A stretch of DNA of 64,000 bases from Neofusicoccum parvum. Taxonomy: Eukaryota; Ascomycota; Dothideomycetes; Botryosphaeriales; Botryosphaeriaceae. Of this stretch, positions 45,506 to 54,953 are shown in pieces; the first letter of the stretch is position 1; each line of letters opens with the position of its first letter. A program made the translations under genes and the position numbers. The notes under the pieces are model-generated. The model saw nothing but the letters and a program-made list of their open reading frames with translations, made no database searches and was not told the origin of the DNA. The stretch lies in the NCBI GenBank assembly GCA_020912385.1, contig CP087209.1, forward strand, positions 2,294,001 to 2,358,000. Reading direction: 5' to 3'.

Positions 45506-47893
45506 TCACCTCGCCTCCCTCCACGGCAACACAATCGCCACCGACCCGATCCCCATCCCCTGCGCCTGCCCCTCCCCCCTCCTCCTCAACCGCGCGTACA
45601 CGCAATCCAAGCACCCGCCGCTCACCAGCAGGTTCCTGCACTGCAGCACGCCCAGCGCCCCCACCGTCGCCGCCCGGCTCCAGCTGGTGTCGACCAGCAC
45701 GCGCTGGCCGGGCACGGCGTCCAGGTCGGCGCGCCGCCTGCTTTCGGCGCCCTCCCGCTCCCGCAGCAGCTGCCCGAAGTGCACGAACCGCCACCGCTCG
45801 CGCAGCGGCACCGCCACCGTGTCGCGCGACCGCGCGCACCGGCACGGCACGGGAGAGGTGGATAGGACGAGTGGGATGTTGAGCGGCGTCGTGTGGTGGG
45901 GCGCGCTGTGGAGGCGGAAGAGGACGTGCCGTGGGTCGGCTTCCCAGGCGGGGTCGGCGGTGAGGGAGAGGGTGGTGGGGAGGGAGGGGGCGCCGGGGGT
46001 GGTGGTGTCGCCGGCGGTGCAGCCGGCGTCGAAGGGGTGGAGGGAGTAGGTTTCGGTGGCGGGCTGGGGGGAGAGGGAGAGGGTTTTGGTGGACTCGACG
46101 TGGGGGGAGGCGACGATGTGGTTGGTCGAGGTGAGGGGCAGGTTGAGGAGCTGGCCGCGGCGGAGGTGGAAGAGGAGCGCGGTGTTGTGGATGGACATGT
46201 GGACGAGGGCGTCGGCGACGGCGGTCATGCCGTTGGCTTGGGCGCCGAGGATGAGGGGCTGGCTGGTGGGAGAGGGGGAGGCGGTGGTCGATGTGACCGA
46301 GTCGCGGCGGGAGAGCTGCTTCGAGGGCGTCAGGGAGACGGTGCTGCGCGCCCCCAGGAAGAGCTCGAAGATGAGGCCACTCCATTCGGTTTGTCCGACC
46401 CCGCCTGTGCTGCATGCTGACCCGACCAGACGTGCCCAGTTCTTCAGGCGACCGTCGAACACGGCGTCGGCTTGGAAGACAACTTCTCCGCCGGGGCCCA
46501 GCGTCCGGTTGTGCTCAAGGCAAAAGTTACTGCAGAGGCCGTAAATCGTGCCCATCACGATGGCGATGATGACATGGCAGTGGTCCCGGACCCGGACGTC
46601 GTGACAGTTGCGTTTGGAGAAGCAGTGACCGCTTGCCAACATGCGAAGGCCCTCGTTGATGTCCTGCAGACCCCATCCAGGTTCGTCAGGGGAGGCAGGC
46701 CCATACTCTCGCATGGCTGCACCGCAGAGGCGGTAGAAATGGGGTGAAAAGTAATGAAGGATGGCTCTATGCTGCTCGGGCGCTGGATCCGGCGTTCCCG
46801 GCTTGAAGGTCAGGCAAATCTGGCCCTTGTGCCTGATCATCTGGTCTGAGCGTTCTCTTATATCGTTGAAGGCCGCGTTCCAAGCGTCAACGAGGAACTG
46901 CGTGTCAATTCCTGGAGTCTTTCCTCGGAAGTGCTTGAAAGTCAGCCACGGGATGGCTTCTAGAACGGTAGTTTGCCACTTCTGCTCGAAGTGGCCACGG
47001 AACAGCTCTTCGTTGAATGTTGCAAGGAAGTCCGTCTCATCAGCCTTGTTGCTAACCAAGAAGACGTCCGGCGACGATGCGGTCTGGCCATCTATCTCCG
47101 TCATCATCATATAATCCTCGGTTGTGTAGACCACAGAAGTGGAGGCTACAACGTCGAATCCGAGTTTTGACAGGATATAAGACATCGTGAGGACCTTCAA
47201 AGAGCAAGTCGGGTAGTGCTTAGGCTCTCGTTTGGCCATCGGCCACAGAATCCACTTCAGTGCGCCCAGGACCAGCGGCACGTCGTTGATGTTGATCCTA
47301 TCCATCGCACGCAGGCTCCCCGGCGGGATCCCGGTGACGCTCGCTTCAAACTCGCCCGCCTCGTCCAGCAGGTGCTGCCTGAAATCGTTCGCATCCTCCT
47401 CCAGCATGACCGCTTCGACCCACTGCTGAAGCGCGCTGAGCAGCTCGTCCTCGACCCGGAGCTCCGCGTCCCCGCGGCCCGGGTGCAGCAGGGCGTGGGG
47501 GATCAGCTCCCGCAGCAGGTTGACCGTCGTGTCGGCTCCGTAGAAGCACAGGAGCCCGCAGGTGAGAGCGCGGATGCATGCTTGGCCGGCGTTGTCCGGG
47601 ATGCCGGTTGAGGCCTCGGGCAGCGGAATGGAGTCAACAAATTCGTCCTGGACAACAACGCCGTGGACCATGTCGTTGACGAACCGTTCGTCCTTGTATG
47701 TGGGGAGGTCGAAGGAAGACGATGGCGCCAGCTCTGCTCCGGACACGACGAGCAGCTGCTCTAGAGCGTCGAGTCTTTCCTCGGCTTTGTGCCATCCGTG
47801 GGGGCCTTTGGCGAGATACACTGCTGTCTTGAGAGGTTTGAGCGGGAGCTCGACTTGTGCCAAAGGGCCGAGGGTTGAGCTGATAGGAGCCAT
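45506..47893 (-). CDS. Large uncharacterised fungal protein (795 aa)
   Basis: Single uninterrupted frame of 796 codons starting MAPISSTLGPLAQVELPLKP. I do not recognise the family. The N-terminal two-thirds looks like a folded globular protein (TCGLLCFYGADTTVNLLREL, GALKWILWPMAKREPKHYPT, TCSLKVLTMSYILSKLGFDV) with a hydrophobic segment near residue ~450 (HVIIAIVMGTIYGLCSN). Residues ~520-795 are more Ser/Thr/Arg-rich, with several Cys pairs late (CRCARSRD, CLDCVYARLRRRGEG). No signal peptide, P-loop, zinc cluster or catalytic motif is evident. Length, the lack of stops and protein-like composition on this strand support a real gene. It lies next to the aromatic-degradation genes and is transcribed towards the MFS gene, but no functional link is shown. 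Confidence 0.7.
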   Translation of the reverse strand: MAPISSTLGPLAQVELPLKPLKTAVYLAKGPHGWHKAEERLDALEQLLVVSGAELAPSSSFDLPTYKDERFVNDMVHGVVVQDEFVDSIPLPEASTGIPDNAGQACIRALTCGLLCFYGADTTVNLLRELIPHALLHPGRGDAELRVEDELLSALQQWVEAVMLEEDANDFRQHLLDEAGEFEASVTGIPPGSLRAMDRININDVPLVLGALKWILWPMAKREPKHYPTCSLKVLTMSYILSKLGFDVVASTSVVYTTEDYMMMTEIDGQTASSPDVFLVSNKADETDFLATFNEELFRGHFEQKWQTTVLEAIPWLTFKHFRGKTPGIDTQFLVDAWNAAFNDIRERSDQMIRHKGQICLTFKPGTPDPAPEQHRAILHYFSPHFYRLCGAAMREYGPASPDEPGWGLQDINEGLRMLASGHCFSKRNCHDVRVRDHCHVIIAIVMGTIYGLCSNFCLEHNRTLGPGGEVVFQADAVFDGRLKNWARLVGSACSTGGVGQTEWSGLIFELFLGARSTVSLTPSKQLSRRDSVTSTTASPSPTSQPLILGAQANGMTAVADALVHMSIHNTALLFHLRRGQLLNLPLTSTNHIVASPHVESTKTLSLSPQPATETYSLHPFDAGCTAGDTTTPGAPSLPTTLSLTADPAWEADPRHVLFRLHSAPHHTTPLNIPLVLSTSPVPCRCARSRDTVAVPLRERWRFVHFGQLLREREGAESRRRADLDAVPGQRVLVDTSWSRAATVGALGVLQCRNLLVSGGCLDCVYARLRRRGEGQAQGMGIGSVAIVLPWREAR

Positions 47894-48309
47894 TGTGAGA
47901 AGATTTTGAAGTATACACGGAGACGGCGAGGTTGCGTTCCCTCAGTGTTAAATGACCGCGGGGCTCCGCGTTCTTGCGCATCATGGCTTGGTCCCGCTGT
48001 TGCTTGAGCTGGGTTACACAAAAAGTTTGTGGTACCATATCCACCAATCAGCACCACTGCGGCTTCTCAACGCCAATGGCTGGCATGTGGCGTGCGGGAT
48101 GTGAGAGCCAGAAACTCGGCTCGCTTGGCATGCGGCAACCTACCGCTGATTTAGATTTTTGGTGAGACGCTGATAAGCCCTGCGACAGGCGATACACAGC
48201 ATATACGCTGCCAACACAAAGTCAAGAGCATCCATGTGTATCATCATCAATTTTGCGGGCGGACACACCGCTGCCCAACTACTCCTCCAACTACGAATCC
48301 CAAACCCAC
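47894..48309. other. Short intergenic region
   Basis: Promoter side of the orphan gene and 3' flank of the EthD-lactonase fusion; nothing else seen. Confidence 0.6.
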
Positions 48310-50058
48310 TCACAGCCCGTTCTTCCGCAAGAACTCGGTAACGTGGCCCTTCACCACGTCCGGTTTCTCCACCATGGGCAAGTGACCCGCGTCCTGGACG
48401 AGATAGTACGGGCCCTTCCCATCCGCGTACATCTCCCCCATCTTCTTCATGCCCTCGGGCAGCTTCCCGTCACCCGCGCCCACCAAGAACGCACCCGGGA
48501 CCCTGCCGCTCCTCATGTCGCCGGCGTAGTCGTAGCTGTACAGCGCGCGCACCGCCGTCTTGAAGCCGAGCAGGCTGTTCCGCTCGACGGCGGCCTTGAC
48601 GCCGCGCAGCTTCTCCTCCAGCGCGCCGCCGTCGTACGACCGCGGCACGAACCAGCGGCGCACCGTCACCTCGGCCAGCGCGTCGCCGACGACAGGGTCG
48701 GCGTCGGAGGCGACGGTGGGCAGCGCGGCGGCGCCGCCGTACGCCGCCGCCGTGGCGCCCTCCTTCTCCGCGACCGCGGCCCGCTCGGCCCAGAGCTGCG
48801 GGTTCGCGGCCGGCGCCGTGGGGTTGGTGTCGCAGGAGACGAACGACGCGATGCGGTCCGGGTGCCGCAGCGCGGCGGCCAGCACCGTCACGCCGCCCAG
48901 GCTGACGCCGATGGCCGAGGCTGCTTGGGGCACGCGCAGCGCGTCCAGCAGCGCGATGATGTCGTCGGCTAGGAGGTCGACGGTGACGGGCGTGCTGCCG
49001 CACGCGCTGTTGCGGCCGCGCGTGTTGTACCGGAGGACGCGGTAGTGCTTGTTTGCGGGGTCGGCGAGGAAGGCGGAGACGAAGTCGTCCCAGATGTGGT
49101 AGTCGGTGAGGATGGAGTTGCTGAGGACGATGACGGGGGCCTGGATGTCGCCGGAACCCTCGAGACGGTAGTCGATATCGACGCCGTCGGGAGTCGTGAT
49201 GAACGACTCAATTGCTCCAGCTGTACCGTTGGCAGAGGGCAGGGTCTTCGTGACGCCATCAGGGTGGGAGAACTCTTGGACTTCGCCTTTAGCAAGGGAG
49301 GAGAGGTAGCGGGGCGCAGGTCCAAAGGTGTAAGCCAGGTTGTACACTCGGCGCTTCTTCTCCCCCACGATCTCGCTGTTGACCTTTGATGTCCACGGAG
49401 TCGTGGTCGCAGCCTTGAACTCCTCCGAGTGGGGCAAGCCGTTCTGGGGATCGTACTCATGCAGCGAGATGTACTCAACGTGCTTCACTTCATCGGCAGG
49501 GCCCAGCGGCTTGACCACAGAGGAGTACTTGAAGCGCCTTGACCGTCTCCAGCCAGGCACCTTTGAGAGCAGAGGCACGTGCTCCTCCTCGGCCCACTTG
49601 TTGTACTCGGCCTCATCCGCGCCTGGCTTCAGGATCGACGTGACGGACACCAACACTCCGCCAGTCTTCCCCTCCACATCTACGTCCTCCAGCTTCTTGT
49701 AGCCCTCCTTCTTCTTATCACTGACTGCATCATACACCCTCCGGTCGACGTGGATCTTCTTCATCGTCGCAGCCTCCCTCGCGCTCTTCAGCGGCGGGTT
49801 GCGCAGGTCGAGGTAGGCGGCGGAGTTGAGGGCATCCATGTCGGGGATGTCGTAGAGAGCAACCCACTCGGGCTTCTCCTTGGAGCCCTGGCCTGCATCG
49901 CCGAGGTCAGCGGCACGGTAGCGGAAGCCGTTGGTGACGAAGGGCAGGCGCAGGCGTGTCGGGCCGTGCTCGTTGTTGTACCAGTCGTGGAACACCGAGT
50001 CCGGCAGCTCGGCATGCGGCTGCATGGTCACGTACAGGAGGCCGGGCACGGGCGCCAT
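48310..50058 (-). CDS. EthD-like x2 / 3-oxoadipate enol-lactonase-like fusion protein
   Basis: Single exon, 582 aa. Residues ~1-110 form an EthD-type dimeric alpha/beta barrel (LLYVTMQPHAELPDSVFHDW, YNNEHGPTRLRLPFVTNGFR, EWVALYDIPDMDALNSAAYL). Residues ~125-235 form a second one (GVLVSVTSILKPGADEAEYN, KWAEEEHVPLLSKVPGWRRS, EYISLHEYDPQNGLP). Residues ~285-582 are an alpha/beta hydrolase of the 3-oxoadipate enol-lactonase type: APVIVLSNSILTDYHIWDDF, VLRYNTRGRNSACG, nucleophile elbow AIGVSLGGVTVLAAAL, and catalytic His in DAGHLPMVEKPD. Muconolactone and methylmuconolactone isomerases are ferredoxin-like barrels, so this chain may join isomerase and lactonase steps. That role for the barrels is inference. 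It neighbours the muconate-cyclase and dioxygenase genes. No leader peptide. Confidence 0.85.
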   Translation of the reverse strand: MAPVPGLLYVTMQPHAELPDSVFHDWYNNEHGPTRLRLPFVTNGFRYRAADLGDAGQGSKEKPEWVALYDIPDMDALNSAAYLDLRNPPLKSAREAATMKKIHVDRRVYDAVSDKKKEGYKKLEDVDVEGKTGGVLVSVTSILKPGADEAEYNKWAEEEHVPLLSKVPGWRRSRRFKYSSVVKPLGPADEVKHVEYISLHEYDPQNGLPHSEEFKAATTTPWTSKVNSEIVGEKKRRVYNLAYTFGPAPRYLSSLAKGEVQEFSHPDGVTKTLPSANGTAGAIESFITTPDGVDIDYRLEGSGDIQAPVIVLSNSILTDYHIWDDFVSAFLADPANKHYRVLRYNTRGRNSACGSTPVTVDLLADDIIALLDALRVPQAASAIGVSLGGVTVLAAALRHPDRIASFVSCDTNPTAPAANPQLWAERAAVAEKEGATAAAYGGAAALPTVASDADPVVGDALAEVTVRRWFVPRSYDGGALEEKLRGVKAAVERNSLLGFKTAVRALYSYDYAGDMRSGRVPGAFLVGAGDGKLPEGMKKMGEMYADGKGPYYLVQDAGHLPMVEKPDVVKGHVTEFLRKNGL

Positions 50059-50733
50059 GGTTGCTGCGGTGGAGGGGAGAGCGCGGAACTGCTGGGCTCA
50101 GCGGAGGGCTGCGGCTGGGCGAGTCTCGAGGCTGTCGCAGGGCCAATGGCGCGGGTCCGGATGGAGGATGACAACGTGAACATCAGGAGAGATGTTGGTA
50201 TTTGGAGAGCTAGTGCGGTCCATGGCGGCGCCCGAGATGGCCCTCGTGGTGCGCGTCCCTGGGCTGCTGCCCCGCGGCCGGCAAGCAAGTCGGGATGTGG
50301 CGCCCCGCGCTGGCCCGCCCGCTGCCGGCCTGGACCTCGGATGTGCCTTTAACCGCCCGGGTCCGAGCCTACGTCAGCGGGGTGGCCCTCGATTTTTGCG
50401 CATTGAATGTCGAAATCATTGCAACGAGTCAATCCCTCTCTTCCGCGTTGCGATTGGGTTCTCGTGGGTGTCTCGAGGATCGCAGAGGCTAGAGGTACAT
50501 CGGCAGCACGCAGGATTTTTTCCCCGGTAACAATTGGAGGGGAAACAGGCCAGGCCGACTTGCGCACACAAATTTGTTGGTGGTGAATATCTTCACTGGG
50601 CCAAGATTTCACCCGGATGAACACTCTGCACTCACGTTGCCCTCTCGAATGGCATTTGTTATGTTTATCCACGGGCACTCCCTCAGGAACAGAGCTCAGA
50701 GCCAATTATGTGCATTGAATTCTAATGTCTATC
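50059..50733. other. Intergenic region between two minus-strand catabolic genes
   Basis: Promoter of the EthD-lactonase gene and 3' flank of the cyclase gene; no gene seen. Confidence 0.55.
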
Positions 50734-52140
50734 TCAATCGTACCAGATGGCGTTCATGCCAAACCCGGGCTCCGTCACCTCGCATCTCGCAACCCTGCCG
50801 AGGAATCCATCCTGCCATCTGTACATCTCAATGAATCCAACAGTGTCATCCGTGATCGCAATGTACTCGTCCGTCCACGGGCACGGTGCAATGGCGTTCG
50901 AGTGGCCTCCACTGGAGGAGGTGGGGTTCATGAAGAGCTGCTTCTCAATGCTGCCGTTCTTAGCCAGGCTGAATGCGCTGATGTAGCCTGGCACACCGAT
51001 TGTGTTGGATCGCGTCGTCGCAAACAGAGTCTCGCCGCTTTGAGTGGTGAATACGACGTCGGCGCGGTAGTTCTTCAAATTGTATCTAAGGCCTGCGAAA
51101 CGAGTCAGCTGGTTTTTATTAAACTTTTGGCGACAAATGCCCATACCTGGGGGGATGAGGGGGAATGTGCGGTGAGTGAAGACAGGCAGATGCGTCTGTT
51201 GGTCAATCACGTATTCGGCGAGGTTGTTGCCCGCCTCGTTCAACACATAGATGTAGTTTCCGCTCGGGTGCATCTCAACCCATCTCGGGTGGTCGCCAGG
51301 GTCTGGAGCCTCCAGCGATCCCAGCAGCGTCAGCTGGCCAGTCTGGGCGTCCTTCTTGTGCGTCCAAACTTTGTTTGCGCGCAGGTCCGCCGAGTAAAGG
51401 TACGTTTCTGTGGGGTCGAAGACCATGCCATGAATGCCGGTCTTGGGCTCATATTCGTAGTTTTGCACGTTCTCCTTCAGCGCGCCCTCCTCGTTAACCG
51501 AAAAGACGTTGCCGAAGCCCGCGTAGTCATAGAAGGGGTTTCCGTAGACATTGAACGGCGCCTGCTTGGCGGCGAGCAGGAAGATGGCGCGAGTGTTGGT
51601 GTCCGCGTTGGCAGCGAGGGCTGTCGCGGAAGAATGTTCTGTTAGATCACCTGAGGTGGAGAAAGAGGCGGCCTTGAGGGCTGCCCCGTGGGGACGATGG
51701 CTGCAGGGGCGGGAGAGGGTTGAGACGTACGGTGGCCAGCAATGGGGTGGGAGGCGCTTTGCACAATCTCGGTCGGACTCTTCACCGTGTAGCTCGACCA
51801 CGTCTTCATGGATGCGCCGTAAATTTGCTTCCTGTCATGCTGCATCGACGATCGCGAAACCGAGTATCAGAATATCAGGCAATGCGGACGGGGGTGCGCA
51901 ACGGGAAGGTGCACTCACGCTGAAGGTCATCCACGAGATGGGCTCGTCGTGGGGGATCTCGGTTCGCTTGACGAGCTGCAGCGTCAATGCCTCGTCGTCG
52001 AACTCGAAGGTGAAGATGGCACCCGGACGGGTCCAGGTGCCGACCATCAGATGGTGCTTGGCCATGCTGGCAAACGGGCGTGGTGGCTGCTTGGTGCAGT
52101 GCCTGCTGAGGTGCTGGAAAAGGCGGCAGGAGGCACGCAT
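50734..52140 (-). CDS. 3-carboxy-cis,cis-muconate cyclase-like lactonizing enzyme (beta-propeller)
   Basis: Model complement(join(50734..51092,51147..51620,51731..51839,51919..52140)), 387 aa; starting at the second ATG (52065) gives 362 aa. It is a fungal seven-bladed propeller of the CMLE type, which lactonises (carboxy)muconate made by intradiol dioxygenases. Repeating blades are seen in MAKHHLMVGTWTRPGAIFTF, KTGIHGMVFDPTETYLYSAD, HPRWVEMHPSGNYIYVLNEA, GHSNAIAPCPWTDEYIAITD and the end GFGMNAIWYD. Intron 51093-51146 is a multiple of three without stop codons and is recognised from its GTATGG donor, CTGAC branch and CAG acceptor; removing it gives PPGLRYNLKNY. The first 25 residues (MRASCRLFQHLSRHCTKQPP) have no acidic residue and resemble a mitochondrial leader. 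It is divergent from the dioxygenase. Confidence 0.87.
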
Positions 52141-52715
52141 CTGGAGCTGACCGAGTTATGGCAGCGCGGCGGCAGCTGGGGAGCTCCACGGCGGCGGCGT
52201 GGGCCAGAGCTTGCTGCCGAGTTGGGCATGGCGGGGGTTGGAAGAGAGATTACCCTGGGCGACGGACTGGTCGGTTCGCCACGGTTGCTGCCATCGGTTG
52301 TTGAGGGCGCCGGGCTGGCCAATCGCGGCCGTTCTGTTGCAATGGGCGCCGACCGCCGGCGCTCACGAGGGGCGCGAGTCGAGGGTCTGGGGACCTGCGC
52401 GGGGCTGAGCTGCGGGGGCTCCTGGCAGACGGTAAGCACGCCGGCAACGATTGCGACGGCGCGGCTGCATGCTCGGCGCGCGCCCGTGCTAGCCCATGCT
52501 TCCCCAGAGCGAAATGCATCAGCCGACGGATCTGCCGTGTGCGCCAGGCCTGACTGCGATTTGGCCCTTATATAAGTCCTGCAGCCGGTTTTTGGGGCTT
52601 CATGCTCTTCAAGTCTCTAACTCCACGCTCTTCTCTCCTCAGGACTGTGCCCCTTCGCAGCCGCGTCTCCCAACTCCAACATCCCCGCCACAGCTCAACC
52701 AAACCCACCGCACCA
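52141..52715. promoter_or_regulatory. Shared divergent promoter of cyclase and dioxygenase
   Basis: Compact region between two genes of one pathway. TATATAA at 52569-52575 faces the dioxygenase. The arrangement predicts co-induction by an aromatic compound; no activator site is identified. Confidence 0.6.
52569..52575 (+). promoter_or_regulatory. TATA box (TATATAA) of the intradiol dioxygenase gene
   Basis: Only 33 bases before the first in-frame ATG (52602) and 147 before the second (52716). A transcript starting ~30 bases after the box would begin near 52600, which favours the ATG at 52716. Confidence 0.55.
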
Positions 52716-53745
52716 ATGGCCATGTCTTCCGAGAAGTTCGACCCCAAGTTCACTGAGAATGTGATCAACGCCATTGGCCCGGCCTGCACGCCGCGTGCCC
52801 GCTTCGTCCTCAGCGGCATGCTCAAGCACATCCACGACTTCGCCCGTGAGGTCGAGCTCACCACCGAGGAGTGGATGGCCGGCGTCGAGTTCATGAACCA
52901 GTGCGGCAAGCTGTGGACCGAGAGCAACGGCAAGAGGAACGAGACTCACCGCATCACCGACATCATCGGCCTGGAATCGTGAGTTATCCTGCACGCAAAA
53001 GCGGCCCTTGCCATATGCGGCCTTCTGACTAACACCCATCCCAGGCTTGTCGACGAGATCGCCAACAAGCACTTGTCTTCCACCGGCGAGGCCCCCACCT
53101 CCTCCACCATCCTCGGCCCGTTCTGGAGCCCCGACGCTCCTTTCCGCGAGAACGGCGGCAGCATCATCGACTGCGCACACAACGGCGAGGTCTCTCTGAT
53201 GCACGGCAAGGTCATTGACCTCGACACCAAGAAGCCCATCTCCAACGTCGTCTTCGACATCTGGCAGGCCAACTCCAACGGAAAGTACGACTTCCAGGAT
53301 CCCGAGGGCCAGAAGCCCAACAACCTGCGCGGCAAGTTCAGGACCAACGAGAACGGCGAATACCACTTCTACATGCTGAAGCCCACCGCCTACGCGCTGC
53401 CCACCGATGGTAAGTTTGGTTGTCTCCGCTTGCGGATGGTGCGTGGACTAATTCGACCGTGCTTTAGGCCCCGCTGGTGTCCTCCTCAGAATCATGGACC
53501 GCAGCCCCTGGAGACCCGCTCATCTTCACCTAATGGTCAGCCACCCCGACTACAAGCCGGTCGTCACCCAGCTCTACCCCGACACCGACCCCCACCTCAT
53601 CGACGACTCGGTGTTCGCTGTCAAGGACGATCTCATCATCCACTTCAACCCCAAGCAGGGCGACCCCAAGGCTTCGCTCGACCTGGAGTACAACGTCACT
53701 CTGGCACCTAAGGATGCTGCGGGCAAGATCTCGACGCAGTCGTAA
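52716..53745 (+). CDS. Intradiol catechol/hydroxyquinol 1,2-dioxygenase
   Basis: Fe(III) enzyme that opens catechol-type rings between the hydroxyls. Model join(52716..52978,53045..53409,53468..53745), 301 aa. The N-terminal helical dimerisation domain of catechol dioxygenases is present ([56 protein letters not shown]). Then come [59 protein letters not shown] with ligand Tyr and [11 protein letters not shown], and the His ligands in [17 protein letters not shown]. The sequence class fits hydroxyquinol or catechol dioxygenases; which one cannot be decided here. An in-frame ATG at 52602 would add 38 residues ([20 protein letters not shown]..), acid-free and Arg/Ser-rich like a mitochondrial presequence, but the TATA position argues against it for the main transcript. 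Confidence 0.9.
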
Positions 53746-54341
53746 ATGATAACGTGGACGATGATTGGCATTTTTGGCGTTGTAAATATTTCTGCTTTTT
53801 TGGGAGCCCTGGGACACTATTCTGCGCAAGAATTGCTTAGCGTTGAATTGATATCAACTGGAGAGAATTGAAGAAGATTTCACCGATCATTTCCTGCCAT
53901 CGTCGTTGCTCGTGGTTGAAGTCTCTCGCCGCGGTCAGCGGTGGGTAAGCGTTTTGCCGTGGTCAAAGCCGCGTCGACCTGGGCTGCAGATGCGCCGCGG
54001 GTGACACGCAGAGCGCTACCGGAAGCTCGGGTGCAGCGGCCTACCCCACCAACCCCTCAGTTGCGCAGCTCTGCTGCATATATGCAGGTGGAATCCCCGA
54101 TTCCTGCGCGCCCATGAGATCTCACTTCCTCAAGCCACCAGGTAAACCCACCCACGTGCAACCCACGCGCGCGAGCTCACCCGCAACCCGTGTTTCCCGC
54201 CCGCCAGCCTTCCCCGCGACGCTCCCGCACCTTCCCCGCGCCGGGTGCCGACGAACCGCACCACTCCCGCTCGCACTGCCGAGCACGCCCTCGTCCTCGC
54301 CGCACCCTCGCCTCCCGCTGTCCACATCCCGAGCGCGCGCC
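53746..54341. other. Intergenic/leader region of the decarboxylase-like gene
   Basis: Contains the perfect 14-base palindrome CTGCATATATGCAG (54074-54087), which includes a TATA-like core. An open frame from the ATG at 54114 continues into the next gene, but the ATG is only 27 bases after the palindrome and the extension is low-complexity Pro/Arg/Ser. A GTAAAC donor at 54142 hints at a possible 5'-leader intron. Confidence 0.5.
54074..54087 (+). promoter_or_regulatory. Perfect palindrome with TATA core (CTGCATATATGCAG)
   Basis: Self-complementary 14-mer upstream of the carboxymuconolactone-decarboxylase-like gene; could act as TATA element, factor site or both. Confidence 0.4.
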
Positions 54342-54953
54342 ATGCGCCTGCCGTACGCGCCCGCGGAGGCGCCCGCCTCGGCCTCGCCGTCGAACCCGGA
54401 CCCAGCAGCGACAGCAGCAGTGTACGCGCGCATCGCGGCGCGGCGGGCGCCGCGGCCGCTGATCCCGCTCGACCTGGCGCTGCTGCACAGCCCGCCCGTG
54501 GCCGACGGCTGGAACGGCTTCCTCGGCGCCATCCGCTCGCAGACCGTCGTCGCCGAGGCCGTGCTCGAGCTGGCCGTCAGCCGCGTCGGCGCCCTCACCG
54601 ACGCCGTCTGGGAGTGGCGCGCCCACTCGGCCCTGGCCGCCAAGGCGGGCGTGTCGAGGGCCGTGCTGGAGTGGATGCTGAAGAAGGAGCCGGTCGAGAG
54701 CATCGCCGCGGAGGGGGTGGACGGGCTGGGCGAGAAGGAGGTGGCGGTGATTCGGTATACGGATGCGATGACGAAGGATATCAAGGTTCAGGATGGCGTT
54801 TTTGATAAGCTGAAGGACTTTTTCAGCGAGAGGGAGATTGTGGAGCTGACGACGGCGATCGCGGCGTACAACTGTGTGAGCAGGTTCTTGGTTGCCATGG
54901 ATGTGGGGGAGATGAATGATAAGAAGATGGAGATTCCGGCGGAGGCCAAGTAG
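54342..54953 (+). CDS. Carboxymuconolactone decarboxylase/AhpD-like protein
   Basis: Single exon, 203 aa, from MRLPYAPAEAPASASPSNPD, the usual start of fungal members. Family motifs: PLIPLDLALLHSPPVADGWN, GFLGAIRSQTVVAEAVLELA, VSRVGALTDAVWEWRAHSAL, EVAVIRYTDAMTKDIKVQDG and EREIVELTTAIAAYNCVSRF. The all-helical CMD fold includes true 4-carboxymuconolactone decarboxylases, AhpD-type peroxidase partners and uncharacterised proteins. The AhpD CxxC pair is absent; E/H residues in the WEWRAHSAL segment occupy the active-site helix. Its place after the dioxygenase, on the same strand and 0.6 kb away, supports a role in the same intradiol pathway, but the decarboxylase reaction itself is inferred. 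The frame is open far upstream; I kept the family-typical start. Confidence 0.82.
   Translation: MRLPYAPAEAPASASPSNPDPAATAAVYARIAARRAPRPLIPLDLALLHSPPVADGWNGFLGAIRSQTVVAEAVLELAVSRVGALTDAVWEWRAHSALAAKAGVSRAVLEWMLKKEPVESIAAEGVDGLGEKEVAVIRYTDAMTKDIKVQDGVFDKLKDFFSEREIVELTTAIAAYNCVSRFLVAMDVGEMNDKKMEIPAEAK

Noticed and set aside
54114..54341. 76-residue N-terminal extension of the carboxymuconolactone-decarboxylase-like protein
   Set aside because: Low-complexity Pro/Arg/Ser sequence beginning 27 bases after the TATA-containing palindrome; family members begin at the MRLPYAP start.
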